DNA of 64,000 nucleotides from Micropterix aruncella (lineage: Eukaryota; Arthropoda; Insecta; Lepidoptera; Micropterigidae): NCBI GenBank assembly GCA_944548615.1, contig OX155960.1, positions 8,738,029-8,802,028 of the forward strand, given 5' to 3'. Positions 19,900-31,140 of this stretch are shown here, one piece after another; the stretch's first letter is position 1, and each line of letters starts with the position of its first letter. The position numbers and the translations under genes are program-made. The notes under the pieces were generated by a model that saw only the letters and a list, made by a program, of their open reading frames with translations, did no database searches and was not told where the DNA came from.

Positions 19900-20190
19900 C
19901 CTTTTATAAGTAACTAGCATTAAGATATTGGTAATTACTTATAAAATATACCTACGTATCTTTCGTCTATTGATCTAACATTGATCTGCTTTTATTATTT
20001 TTGATTATTTATTACTTCTGGCTATTATGATAATTTTAGTACCTTTTAGTTAAATTGTTTATGGATTATTTATTTTTCTTTGAACTTTTATTTTGATTTT
20101 TTATTACTTCTTGGTTGAATAATTTTATTAGTTTTAGATTATTTATTTTTCAAGTTAAAATATATAGAATTTATAAAATTATACTAACCG
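19900..20190. repeat. AT-rich dispersed repeat, also at 32360-32720
   Basis: CATTGATCTGCTTTTATTATT and the following T-rich sequence recur at 32440-32700, and a shorter piece at 61425-61470. There is no coding potential. Confidence 0.5.
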
Positions 20191-20290
20191 ACTATTGCGG
20201 TTGTTCGACATTATAAATAAGATAAAAAGGAATGCTACAAAATTGACGTCGTAAATTGGTTTTTTATCTTATTTATTATAAAATCCTATT
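20187..20290. repeat. Penelope-like end remnant with inverted halves
   Basis: ATTGCGGTTGTTCGACATTA and ATAAATAAGATAAAAA resemble the outer end of the Penelope-like element (compare 54150-54185 and 52915-52950). The sequence reappears inverted as TTTTTTATCTTATTTATTAT about 40 bp later. Confidence 0.55.
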
Positions 20291-21045
20291 ACTTGACAGG
20301 TATTATCAAATTATCAACTCTATCAAAATTAGTTGTAGATGCCTCGCGTGAAGTAGGAAAGTGAAAAACTGAATGACCGAATGCAGTTATTATTTAAAAA
20401 AAAAGTTTTATTTAAAAGAAACTTTTTTATTTTTATTACGCTTCTTTTGACTATATTTAGTGCTAACTTCGGAATATTTATACATAGGCTAAGTATCAAC
20501 AGGGAAGTGCTGTCTGCTACAACGGGAGAACCCGTCAGCCCAGGAAGGTATGACGATAAATAATCATTCTTTCAACCTGGGCTGAAAGTAGAGACGAAAC
20601 AATCCACCTACTACCTCCGCCAACAGGACCGCGAAAGTCCAACCCTTACCGCCCGCAACCGAGTAGCTAAACCAGTGGGCTGTCCAAGCGCCCTGGATTC
20701 CAGTTATGGCCGGATTCCTCCGTCCTCCCGACTAGTTACGGGTTCGAGGCCGCCTCCGCGGTCCTTTACCTAATGCAAGCGGTAATTCAGTTTGAATTTA
20801 TCGCGGACTATGGCGTCCATTGCCCGTCTCTGCACTCGGGATCAGGTTTTCAATTGGCCGTTTCGAGAGCGGTTAGAGTGCTATTAGCTAAACAGCAACC
20901 CCCGCTCCGTAGGAAACAACGTCGCTTCCCGACACCCCCAGTTATCAGTCGGAGTGTACAATCGATTGTCTAGCGCCGCACGGTGCTCAAACCATCCAGG
21001 TGCGCTCCAAAACCGATTCCCACGATAAACTAACCCACCTGCAGA

Positions 21046-22751
21046 CAGTGGCGGCGCTAGACCACACTTGGACGTCGGCGAAATTAGGTTCGCGAGGCCT
21101 GTTTTATTTCCCAGTCAAAAAGAAAACGTTAGATTACATGAGCCGAATTATAGTGAAACTAATGTATGAGTAAACGAGTTTTATCGCTAATCAAATGATG
21201 TTAAAAATTACACAAATAGAAATTAAAATAGACGAACTTTTCGGCTTTTGGCCTCACTGAACTTTTTCAGGATTATGTCATAGCTAATACTAGCCGCTAT
21301 TTCAGCTTCAATTGATAGAATTGATAACGCAGATAGTCTCTTTCGGGTCATCGTGCTTCTCAAGTAGGTCTTAATCAATTTTAACTTTGAGAAGCTGTAC
21401 TGACGGGAACTGTGAGCATGATTCTAATTGCTATGTAAACATTTGGATATATTTCTTCCAAATTATTTTCTAAAATGTACCTACTGAATGAGTTGTTTCG
21501 CGTCGTTGACAGAGTCAAGTTAATTCGCTTTTAAAAGCTGTGGCTCTTCATATAGCTCGAAAGGCTGTTGTAGGTATGTCACTGTTTTCGCCGTCGCCTT
21601 CCCGCAGTATTGTACCTAAATCATTACAATGCTTGAGAAGGTCTTCTTTTGATATCGATTTCAAATAACTGATATAAATAAAACCAAATTGTTCAAAATA
21701 TTCATTGAGCGCTTTAAATCGACATTCGGTGTCGACTATAATAGCATCTAACATTGTGTTAAAAAAGTTAACTCTGTAATGCATTTCAAAAGATTGAATA
21801 GGTTCATCAATATGTTCATAATCGAACATTCGTTTTTTCCTGGCTATTCTTCTTTCTTTAAATTGACACTGAATTTCGAAAGTACTTTTCTCCACAAACA
21901 ATCGAGCTTGTGCAACACTATTGTCAAATCCTGTATTACGGAATTCTTCAACCCAGCTACAAAATGAACGTAAAGTATCGATAGCGACTTTCAAGTTGAC
22001 TTGAACCGATTGCCATAGTTTACTTATATTGTTCACACGTAGTAAAACCTCGTACCACACGTGTATTGCAACAATAAACTCAAAAGTTAACATTTCGTTC
22101 AAGACTGCTTTACAGTCGCTTAGAGTTTCGGAATCATCACTTTTATTTTTCAGGTCATTCACGCATTCGATAACATCAAATTGCAAAAATATTGCTTTTA
22201 CTGCTCCGATTCTACTATCCCATCGTGTATCAGACAGAGGTTTTAATGTCAATTTTAATTTAGTTTTTGCAATATCCCAACGCTTACTTGACTTTGAAAA
22301 GAGTACCTACATAGATTTTATTGATGAAGCCGAAAAATGTTTTGGCTGTTGTAGAAGAGTTAAGGTGCCATTCCTAAGCGACGGCTGTAGCGACTCGAGC
22401 CGCGCGGCTCGAGCCGCGGGACTATGACTCATACCCCTCATACTCCCATGTAAATAAACGAAACCCATTCCTGCATCAATCAAAAGCAAATTCCAACTGT
22501 GGCATCCGCACGGCGTGAAGAATGCTCTTGGATTTATAGTGAGTATTCTTGTTCTGACATCTTTATTAATACCCAACATATTGGCGCCGTTATCATATCC
22601 CTGTCCTCACTCACTTCACTCACGCAAGTGTATGAAAATAAATAAGAATAAATAAATAAATTGTAAATAATTTGTAAAACTTTTGCGAGGCCCCCTCAGG
22701 TGCGAGGCCGTCGGCGGTCGCCGACGTTGCCGACGCCTAGCGCCGCCACTG
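21046..22751 (-). mobile_element. hAT transposon with 8-bp target duplication
   Basis: The ends are CAGTGGCGGCGCTAG and CTAGCGCCGCCACTG, exact 15-bp inverted repeats. CCTGCAGA flanks both sides (21038-21045 and 22752-22759), the 8-bp duplication expected for hAT elements. It is 1706 bp, much shorter than autonomous members, and contains a partial transposase on the minus strand. Confidence 0.93.
21230..22610 (-). pseudogene. ZMYM1-like hAT transposase, 5' truncated and frameshifted
   Basis: Reading right to left, YDNGANMLGINKDVRTRIL and PRAFFTPCGCHSWNLL form the conserved core around the second catalytic Asp. LKPLSDTRWDSRIGAVKAI follows (22252-21548, a 234-aa open stretch). KLKLIKTYLRSTMTRKRLS then SIEAEIA, in the 21460-21230 part, is the hAT C-terminal dimerisation region. 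A 60-70 bp insertion with a GC palindrome at about 22393-22412 interrupts it. The N-terminal TTF zinc finger and DUF4371 start are missing. Confidence 0.85.
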
Positions 22752-22968
22752 CCTGCAGACTTAGTTGTAGGGGGAACAGAGTCCTTACCGGGCTCGAACT
22801 TCTGCTTGGAGGCTACCAAATAGTGCTGACCTATGAGTTAAGCCGACCCAAAAATGATGCGGGTCATAGTGGCCCAACTGTACAAGATCCATTAGTATCC
22901 AAAGTATCAACAATATGTTAATATCCTTTTGAATTGAAATGAAAAAATTAAATGAATTGAAATGGAAA

Positions 22969-23436
22969 TTATTTCGATTTATTTTTCAATGACGCCAAAT
23001 ACATTTCTAGGCCCTTTTGCACGCGGGCATCTTGCACGTAAGTCAGAAACTGGTCCATGTCGGCCTTTCGCCTGTTCTCGAAGTCTTGTAAGATCTGCGA
23101 TCGGAAGGAAAGTTTCGTCTTGGTGCGCGCGTCCGGGCTGATCTTCGCGAAGCGCCCTATGAATTTTTCACATTTGGCGACTGCGTCCGCTTTGTCGGTC
23201 GCCGTCTCGTCGATGAGACCGCATTTCAGGGCCTCTTCGACCGAGAACAACTTTCCGGTTGTTAGAGCGACTTCGGCGATTCGCACCGGTAGAACGTTTT
23301 TGAAGGCGGCTTGAAACCACCAGGGCGCTGCGATGCCAAGAGCGGTTTCATTTAGGCCGATGCTGTATTTTCCTTCAACCATCACTCGGTATTCACAGGA
23401 TGTTGCTAGGAGGCAACCTCCGCCGGGAGAGTGACC
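22969..23436 (-). CDS. ECI1: ECI1 copy A last exon
   Basis: Acceptor CTTCCAG precedes GGT CAC TCT; the exon encodes GHSPGGGCLL to the C-terminal LASLKNKSK. It contains the crotonase-fold core CEYRVMVEGKYSIGLNETAL and LTTGKLFSVEEALKCGLIDE. It is 468 nt, identical in length to the same exon of copies B and C. Confidence 0.92.
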   Translation of the reverse strand, partial: GHSPGGGCLLATSCEYRVMVEGKYSIGLNETALGIAAPWWFQAAFKNVLPVRIAEVALTTGKLFSVEEALKCGLIDETATDKADAVAKCEKFIGRFAKISPDARTKTKLSFRSQILQDFENRRKADMDQFLTYVQDARVQKGLEMYLASLKNKSK

Positions 23437-23524
23437 CTGGAAGTAAAACAATGTTTAACACATATATTTAATAATAAAACTATTTGATGAAACAACTAGG
23501 CGAGCTTATTGCGGAAGCAATTAC

Positions 23525-23671
23525 ATTTATGGCAGCTGCTGTCGGGTATGTAGAGCCAAAGAGCTTCGACCAACATGTGTGTACTGTGTTCCAGAATTTG
23601 GCGGCTCGCTCCAAGTCAGGTTTATACATTTCCATGAGGTCTAATCCAGCCGAGAAAATTGACGGATTATT
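23525..23671 (-). CDS. ECI1: ECI1 copy A middle exon
   Basis: 147 nt between CACAG and a GTAATT donor. It encodes NNPSIFSAGLDLMEMYKPDL to TYPTAAAIN; FSAGLDL is the conserved oxyanion-hole strand of crotonase-family isomerases. The donor is weaker than in copy B, which has GTAAGC. Confidence 0.92.
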
Positions 23672-24289
23672 CTGTGAATGAAAAGAGGAACATTTATATA
23701 TGTAGGTAAGTGCAAAAATTTTCAAAGGTGAGGAGGTGCAACCGACGATAGGTCAAAGTAACCCACGTGTTAAAAGAACAGAAGATACAACTGATTCACC
23801 AATACAGGTAGAATATACCAGTACAAAAAGCTCACGCATCTGACACATCTCTTACTAATGAACTGAAACTCTGATGTTTCAGGACCTGATTGTTGAAATG
23901 GCGAGTCTATTTCCTAGCGGCATAGACTACAATACAACATAAATCGCGTTAATTTCGGTCTGGTCGTTTAGAACAGGTGATGTTCAAAATTGCAATAACA
24001 AAATTTATAACAACACAAAATTGCCGATATCATCGTATGAGACACAGCCAATATCCATACCCTAACTTTAGCCAAAAAACGTTGTCAAATGGTGCGAAAT
24101 GTACCAGGTACATTGTTGTCAATATACTATCCCTTGTGAGATTTTTGGGTTGAGCCAACCTATCCGTGCGCCTAACCTATGAAAATGGCGCAATAATCTG
24201 GTACAATGATGGCTCAAAAACATCTGATAAGGCTAAAGAATATTTGGAGAGCAGCCCAAGGCTAGCTACACAAAAAGCTAAGGCTGACG
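23672..24289 (-). other. Intron of ECI1 copy A, left part
   Basis: No gene is seen. The intron (23672-25888) continues through family X copies and a (TA)n tract. Confidence 0.6.
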
Positions 24290-25235
24290 CACTTCCATAT
24301 TTTTTCTTATACCAATGTCGGTAATTCAGTTCGAATTTTTCGCGGACCGTAGCTTTCTTTGCCTGTCTTTCACTCGGGGTCGGTTGGCCAACGGGTCGTT
24401 TCAAGAGCAGCCGACATCAGGTGAACAACTACCCACTACTTAGAAAACTTACAAGAACACCCCTACCCCCCTCCGTCAATTCACCGAAGTGCACAGTCGA
24501 TTTTGCTGACGCCGCACGATGCGCAAACCGCCCAGCAGCGTCCGAAGGCTATCTCCCGGGGAAACTACCTGCCGTGGCAGAGGAAATACAGTCCTTTCCA
24601 GGATCGACCCACTACCAGCAGGTTGCACTGTGGCGGTGGCCACTACCAAATGGGGGTTGAACCGTGGGTTGATACAACCCAAGGTAACTAGCGGGTCTTG
24701 GTCGCCCAACTGCACAAGCACCATTAGCTGCTAACAAGCAACCAAGTAACTGGAGCTGTCAAATACAACGGGCGAACCTGTGACCTCAGGAAGTTTTAAC
24801 GATATTAAATCGCGGTCCTTTTCTTTACGTAGCAGCGGTGATACGGTGTCTACCGAATCTATCGCGGACCACGGTATCCTTTGCCCGGCTGTTCACCCGG
24901 TATCGGGTAACCAATTGGTCGTTTCAAGAGCAGTTGCCGTGAGGTTAACAACTACCTCCACTTTATAGGAAACAATACCGTTTCCAGACTCCCCCGACTA
25001 TCAGTCGGATCTCACAGTCGATTGGCTAATGTCGCACGGTGCGCAAACCGCCCAGAAGCGCCCGCGGAGCGATATCTAAGGGAATTGGCCCGTAGGCCAA
25101 GGTCCAACCCGGGCTCGCACTTCTGCGTGGAGGCTGCCGGATGGGTGTTGACCCGTGAGTTTGGCCAACCCTACCACGTGGGTCCGTAGCCGAACTGCAA
25201 CAGGGCCCATTAACTCCCTATAGTAAAACACCTCT
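24290..25235 (+). repeat. Family X, copies 3a and 3b in tandem
   Basis: Two X units lie head to tail, about 24290-24735 and 24736-25235. Both contain ATCGCGGACC or TCGCGGACCG, GGTCGTTTCAAGAGCAG, a TCGATT.(T)GCTGA/TAATG.CGCA block and CCGCCCAG.AGCG. The junction reads CCAAGTAACTGGAGCTG. Short frames in the unit are not conserved between the two copies. Confidence 0.75.
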
Positions 25236-25253
25236 GCTTTTGCCATAGATATG

Positions 25254-25630
<377 letters not shown>

Positions 25631-25888
25631 CACTTTCTGTGTGAGTTTGGACCATCAATGCAATGAGGAAGCCAACGCGTGGGAAGACCAGTTTTCTACC
25701 CAAGTGAAATCGAAGAAATATTTTCTTCGAAAATACCGGGGTTTGTAAAAGGCATAAGGTTGTGTAACGAACTATAAGAAAAAAAGATCTGCCAAGGTCG
25801 CATCATACCAGGGCTTAGAAGCCCAGGCTTTTAAGCAAACCAAATCAAATATTTTTTTATTGTCATAAACTTATACATACTTTCTTAC

Positions 25889-25972
25889 CGATGTAAGTAT
25901 AACTCCTTTAGTTCTCTTCGATTCGACTTCATCCAGTGCATCGCTGAGAGATTGCAGCAGTTCCAAGTTTAA
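25889..25972 (-). CDS. ECI1: ECI1 copy A exon 1, second half
   Basis: 84 nt encoding LNLELLQSLSDALDEVESKR to GVILTS, before donor GTAAGAAAG. It starts exactly at the TTAA target of the inserted element. In copy B the same residues directly follow RPPVNS. Confidence 0.92.
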
Positions 25973-26423
25973 GGCGCTGATATACGACTTTAATGATTTT
26001 AAACTGATAATTACGTCTAAACGAGTACTGCTTACGTTTCGAAAAAAATATATGTTAAACAAGAGCATTTACCTAATATTCTAATCTGTGAATATTTTAG
26101 ATTTTGTTTATATTACATAGTGTAATTAATTTGGGAAATGAGGTCTAACCGAAGACAAACACGAGAATTACGCAAATACTATCTAGTGTATTATTATGAA
26201 ACCTGCACCATTTTAAAGATAATTTAATTATCTATCTTCTTATCTGTGAATTTTTTCGAAAAGTCAAAGAATAATATCCGATTTTGCTTATTCGAACAAA
26301 ATTGGTGCGCGAGTTATAAAGCGGGCCTCGCCGGCGACGAGAGTCAGTATGACCGCGACCACTGTCACGGGTGGATGCTGACGCTGCGCTCCGAACGAGA
26401 TAAATTACGATAATTAAAAACAA

Positions 26424-28790
26424 AATGGCCAGAAACTCAAAAATTTTAAAACTTAAACACAGTATATTAGAGAAAAATAGATTATTAAGGTAAGTAACGT
26501 GTTTTAGTGTATTATTACGTGTATATTATTACCATTTGTCTACTCTGATGCTCTTTGCCTGACGTCAAATTGGGGTGACCACACGAATAGGATTCGTGCA
26601 ACAATTTAACTAATTAACACATAAAATAAATTACTTCTTTTATTTTATAAACTGACGTGATTACTGTTTTTATTTTAGGCGAATACGAAACAACACTAAT
26701 TCTGAAGATGTAAATTCACAGACGAGGTGAGTAAACAGTGTAGGTAAACAAAACTACATCAAAAGGTAATGCTCACAGATAAATGCATACCTAATTTAAT
26801 ATTTTGATTTTAGTGTAATTCGAACAATAATTATGTTTTATCAGAACTTGAAAGTTTTATCAGAACTGTCGGAATCAGAATATTATTTTGAAATCAAATA
26901 TCAAACTTGAATATTGAATTTGAAAATCGATTTAGGGCCGATTTCTATATGAATCCTGCAAGTAAAAGTACAAATATAAGTTGAACCATCGGTTTACTAA
27001 ATTCATTCGTAAAGCGACAAAATTTAATTCGGGTTTTCGTAGTATGACGTAAAATATACTTTGTTTGGAGGGGGTTGTTTTTGTTGCAAAAAGATAATTA
27101 TGGGTTTTAGCCAAAAATTTAGTAGTAATAATAATAAACCTACTTATAACATAGTTACGCGCATCCCTGACTCACTGACTGACTTTGTAACGCTGTAGGT
27201 AAAGACAGTATTTTTTTTAATTTGTCAGTTTTTAAACTTGAAATGCTACTTCGAATTTCAAACTTGAAATTGTGCTTTGAATTTCGAACTTGACATTCTA
27301 CTATGAATTTCAAACTTGAAATTCTACTTCGAATTTCGAAGTTGACATTTTACTTCGAATTTCGAACTTGACATTCTACTACGAATTTCGAACTTGATAT
27401 TCTACTATGAATTTCAAACTTGAAATTCTACTTCGAATTTCGAACTTGACATTTTACTTCGAATTTCGAACTTGACATTCTACTTCGAATTACGAACTTA
27501 ACATTCAAGTTCGAATTTCGCACTTGACATTTTGACATTTGAAATTCGGAATTTCGGTTAAATTTCGATAATTTCGGAATTCGAATTAAAATTTCGAAAT
27601 TTTGGACTTAGCTAAGGATTCCATTATAGCATTCATGGTTTGCTTGATATTCAAACTCAGCACTCGTAGAAAAACGACCCTTACTTTGTTTTCGCAGGAA
27701 TAACTATACCTATCATTGTTTATCTATGTGTAGATCTGAAGTGAACGAAACAACAATTGCTGAGGAGGAAGCCTTGCATATTGGTACAGAAAATGAGAAG
27801 TCATTCTCTGACAGGTCAAAGCATAATTATTATTACTGTGACATCAGCATAACTTGCGCATAGCTTTCTGTTGTAGGTACCTATCACATGTTTTGTTTGT
27901 AGAACACCGACAATGTCAATTACAGAATTCTTATTAGGTGTATTTTCTTTTCAGAGAGAATGGAGAAGTAGTCAATGGAATGCGAATATTGAATATAACA
28001 CAGTTTTTTAAAGAGCTTCAACAAATATCTTCACATGGGAGTATAGACTGTGGTTTGAAATCAATAGAATTAATATCTGAACGTAAATTGGGGCTACTTT
28101 CGAAATTAAAACTAAAATGTAAGATGTGTAGTGAAACCTTTGTCATTTGTTGCAATAACCCTGAAACTGACATAAATATTAACACAGTTGCGGGCACAAT
28201 AGCAATTGGTTGTGGCCATTCACAGCTAAATGAATTATTAGCCGCAATGGACTTGCCCCAAATATCATATACAATATTTAATAAAAGATTGGAAACTATA
28301 AACAAAGTTTGGGAAAAAGAAACAACCCAGTCGATGAATGAAGCCGCTAAAGAAGAACGTAGATTGGCTTTTGATGATGATAAAGTTACTGACAACGGCA
28401 TACCATTTATTGACGTTATAGCCGATGGCTGCTGGGGAAAAGGTCTTATAGGAAAAATTACTCAGCCTTATCAGGCGCAGCTGCAATAATAGGGAAAAGA
28501 ACCGGGAAAATTCTCTTTATGGCTGTCAAAAATAAATACTGCTGCATATGCGCCCAAGCTTCGAAGAAATATGTCACGCCTAAGGAGCATGATTGCTACA
28601 AAAATTATTCTGGTATTTGAAATAGCAATTATTACCACAATATATTTCATATTTAAAACAATTTTATTTATCATTTACGTCAATTACATTTTCAGGTCCA
28701 TCAACCGGAATGGAATCCACCATCTTGGTAGAAGGATTTAAAAGAAGCATAGAAATGCACAATTTAATATACGCAGCGCCACAACACCTT
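26424..28790 (+). pseudogene. Spliced Kolobok/Mutator-like transposase, truncated
   Basis: Predicted exons: about 26424-26490 (MARNSKILKLKHSILEKN, donor GTAAGT), 26680-26727 (RRIRNNTNSEDVNSQTR, donor GTGAGT), 27739-27813 (SEVNETTIAEEEALHIG) and from 27955. The main exon reads LKLKCKMCSETFVICCN, GCGHSQLNELLAAMDLPQIS and GIPFIDVIADGCWGKG, with a likely catalytic Asp in VIADGCW. A frameshift near 28480 shifts to GKRTGKILFMAVKNKYCCIC. GMESTILVEGFKRSIEMHNL follows after a possible intron (about 28615-28695). The C-terminus is lost after IYAAPQHLCR. I know this domain as the Mutator-like transposase of animal proteins. Confidence 0.78.
27236..27535. repeat. 26-bp minisatellite in a transposase intron
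   Basis: About eleven diverged units of CTTGACATTCTACTTCGAAT + TTCGAA in tandem. It lies in the third intron of the inserted element's transposase gene. Confidence 0.88.
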
Positions 28791-29297
28791 TGCCGATTCA
28801 GCAACTATACCAGGACTTTGATTACGAAGCGTGTCTTCGTCTTTATTGACTTCATTCAAAATCGTCATTTTTTGTTTCTTGTTTTTTTTCCTCATCCCTT
28901 TTCTATTTGCGCCCCTGTATAGCACTAACTATATAAGAGGGGTCTCTAATGATCATATTCCTCGTATGCCTAGGATCGACTAATTCATTATCCTATGTTT
29001 TTTATTACCTTTATCCTATGTTTTTTTGCTAATTGCGGGCGTTTTTGTTTACGTAATTACGTAATTCTTGTTTACCAAATTTTCTAACAATAAGAGAATG
29101 ATTACAATACAAATCCGATTATTATTTCACATTACGAACTTTAATTTATTTAATACCTTAGAATCTTGAACGTACACTATTTTCGTACGTATGGTCACTC
29201 TACAAGCCGCTATCGGCCGCGCGGCGATTCCAGTTCTCTTATCACGCGTTGGCTCCGCCCAATCGCCCGAAGCCGTTGGCAATAGTCGTCGCCTTAA

Positions 29298-29447
29298 GCT
29301 GTTCACCGGCGGCCTCTGTAGGGTGACGACCGCGATACCTGTCTTATCATTCATGGAAATATCGATCAGAGCCCCAGAGCTACAAAGCCTAGCATTATTC
29401 CTGGTCTGCTCGAGCACTAGCTTTGAAAATCTTCTTAGGTATAGCAT
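29298..29447 (-). CDS. ECI1: ECI1 copy A exon 1, first half
   Basis: ATG at 29447-29445 opens MLYLRRFSKLVLEQTRNNAR, a basic, amphipathic stretch suited to mitochondrial import. Then come CSSGALIDISMNDKTGIAVV and LQRPPVNS. The frame runs into the transposon at TTAA and would add RRRLLPTASG before stopping later. Confidence 0.9.
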
Positions 29448-29449
29448 TT

Positions 29450-30265
29450 TCTGAAACGTTAGGTACGATTTCTAGTCAAAGAATTCAATAGTAAACTTGA
29501 AATAGTTCTTTATCAAGCATTTTTATGGATATGATAGGACAACGCACAGTGAAATTGCATATTTTTCGTCGTATAATATTCGTGATTCTTCAAAGCCATT
29601 GTTGTGTCGTGCAAAGATAATAACCACAGTTAATGTCGTGTCTTGTCAGTAGCGTAGCTACTAAGGTGCGATGCGAGGTGGTGCGGAGTACCAGGGCCCA
29701 CAGTGATTGTCAGTGCTAAGGGCCCACAGTGCTAAGGGCCCACAGTGCTAAGAGCCCACCAGTGCCGGATCAACCCATGTAAAGGCTCTTAGGTCGTTGA
29801 AATCTCGCCCCCTTTAGGCCCCTTATCACTTTGCAAATTATATCCTAATACGTTTAAAACAACAAAATTTTGATAAACTAATTAATCATAATGATAACCA
29901 GTAACGCCCAATAGACACGACACAAGACATACAGACAGACATGTACAACCAAAAATGATAACGACCTTTGGACAAAGACACTATATTTACCTAGCGAATA
30001 AACTTCATAACATATTTACCACGCAATTAGGCCAAGCTACAATTATTCAAAATGACGCTCACTACGAAAGACTGGTAACATTATCAAATTATGGTTGTTA
30101 CACTCGACGAGGGAGCACTGTGAGTCGTTAGTAATTAACGTTATTAAATAACGTTTAGTAATAACGCTAGTAATTAACGTTATTAAATAACGGTGCACAT
30201 ATGATTTATATTACTTATTATTATTATTATGTCATTAGCCTCATAACTGTATTAATATATCTCCC

Positions 30266-30298
<33 letters not shown>

Positions 30299-30795
30299 CT
30301 CATTTAATTTAATAAATATTTTTTTTGTGTAATATATATACTATAATAGTTATACAATATACACTTGTAGGATTTCCCAAGATTACAGAAATTACCCATA
30401 CATCTGACAGATGAACGCAGTACTAAATATCACCTCAATACAGGCTCTGCCTAGTGAGGTGGTCCCGCCGAAGCCGCACCTTTAGTAAATTTCCAGGGTT
30501 CTACATTTTGTATGTACGACTAAATCATGTAAAATATACTATAGGAAATTTAATCATGTAATACTAGGGATAAATAAAATAAATAAATAAATCTTAAACA
30601 AAATAAAACATTGATAAACAATATATTGTAATATTATTAAACAAATATTGGGTACTTACCTATGAAGTTGCTGTTCTATAAAAGAAATTTAAGGCCAAAC
30701 ATTTTGTATGAAAAAATATATATTTAATTAATAGAAATATCGACCACTATTATCTATGCAGATTTGCCATTTTAATGGGAGTTCGGTTAAACTCT
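29450..30795. other. Intergenic, repeat-rich, no gene
   Basis: It contains a segment at 29510-29650 shared with 49060-49215 (ATATTCGTGATT, ATAATA.TTAATGTCGTGTC). A short tandem GTGCTAAGGGCCCACA array lies at about 29713-29760, an AATTAACGTTATTAAATAACG palindromic pair at 30135-30192, and a small (TA)n at 30268-30292. No coding exon was found. Confidence 0.6.
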
Positions 30796-30799
30796 CGTG

Positions 30800-31140
30800 G
30801 TCAGGAACCAATAAATCCTTTGTAGGCGTTTTTCACCGACTCTTCAAAGTTGATTTTTTTCCCTTGTAAAAAGTTATCTACATACTGAAAAAATGAGACT
30901 CTATTGGAGCAAGGTCTGGCAAGTACGGTGGGTGACCAAGAGTCTCCAGCTGCAACTCCTGCAACTTTGCTATTATTTGCAGTGAAATATGTGGTTTTAC
31001 GTTGTCATGCAGAAGCAGTGGCGATGAGCGATTGACCAGGCTCGGTTATTTAATCACGAGCTTATCCGTCATAGTTTGCAGTTGTTAATGGTACACATTT
31101 ACGGTAACTGTATAGCCAAACTGCAAGAAACTGTAATAGA
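30800..31140 (-). pseudogene. Mariner-like transposase C-terminal remnant
   Basis: Minus-strand translation gives LLLHDNVKPHISLQIIAKLQ, LETLGHPPYLPDLAP and FLQGKKINFEESVKNAYKGF, then IGS. This is the end of a SETMAR-type mariner transposase with the HDN catalytic block. The N-terminal part and TIRs were not found. Confidence 0.8.

Larger units (their letters stand above)
20480..22905 (+). repeat. Family X, copy 2, split by a hAT element
   Basis: 20500-21045 and 22760-22905 are the two parts of one X copy (CTACAACGGGAGAACCCGTC, TGAATTTATCGCGGACTATG, GTGGCCCAACTGTACAAGAT). The hAT at 21046-22751 separates them. Short frames within it do not correspond between copies and are not treated as genes. 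Confidence 0.75.
25973..29293 (+). mobile_element. TTAA-targeting Kolobok/Mutator-like DNA transposon inside ECI1
   Basis: TTAA at 25969-25972 and 29294-29297 flanks a 3321-bp insertion. Removing it with one TTAA rejoins the ECI1 exon to exactly 234 nt, so the boundaries are firm. The ends share only GGCG as inverted repeat, so TIRs are minimal or decayed. It carries a spliced transposase gene on the strand opposite to ECI1. TTAA targets are known for Kolobok and piggyBac, and the transposase type favours Kolobok (inference). Confidence 0.88.

Noticed and set aside
23057..23314. Plus-strand frames opposite ECI1 exons (also 40083-40277 and 61759-61965)
   Set aside because: Antisense shadows of the conserved exon; same position in all three paralogs because the coding strand is conserved.
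27236..27535. CRISPR-like array
   Set aside because: Units are adjacent without spacers, diverged, and in an animal genome; it is a minisatellite.
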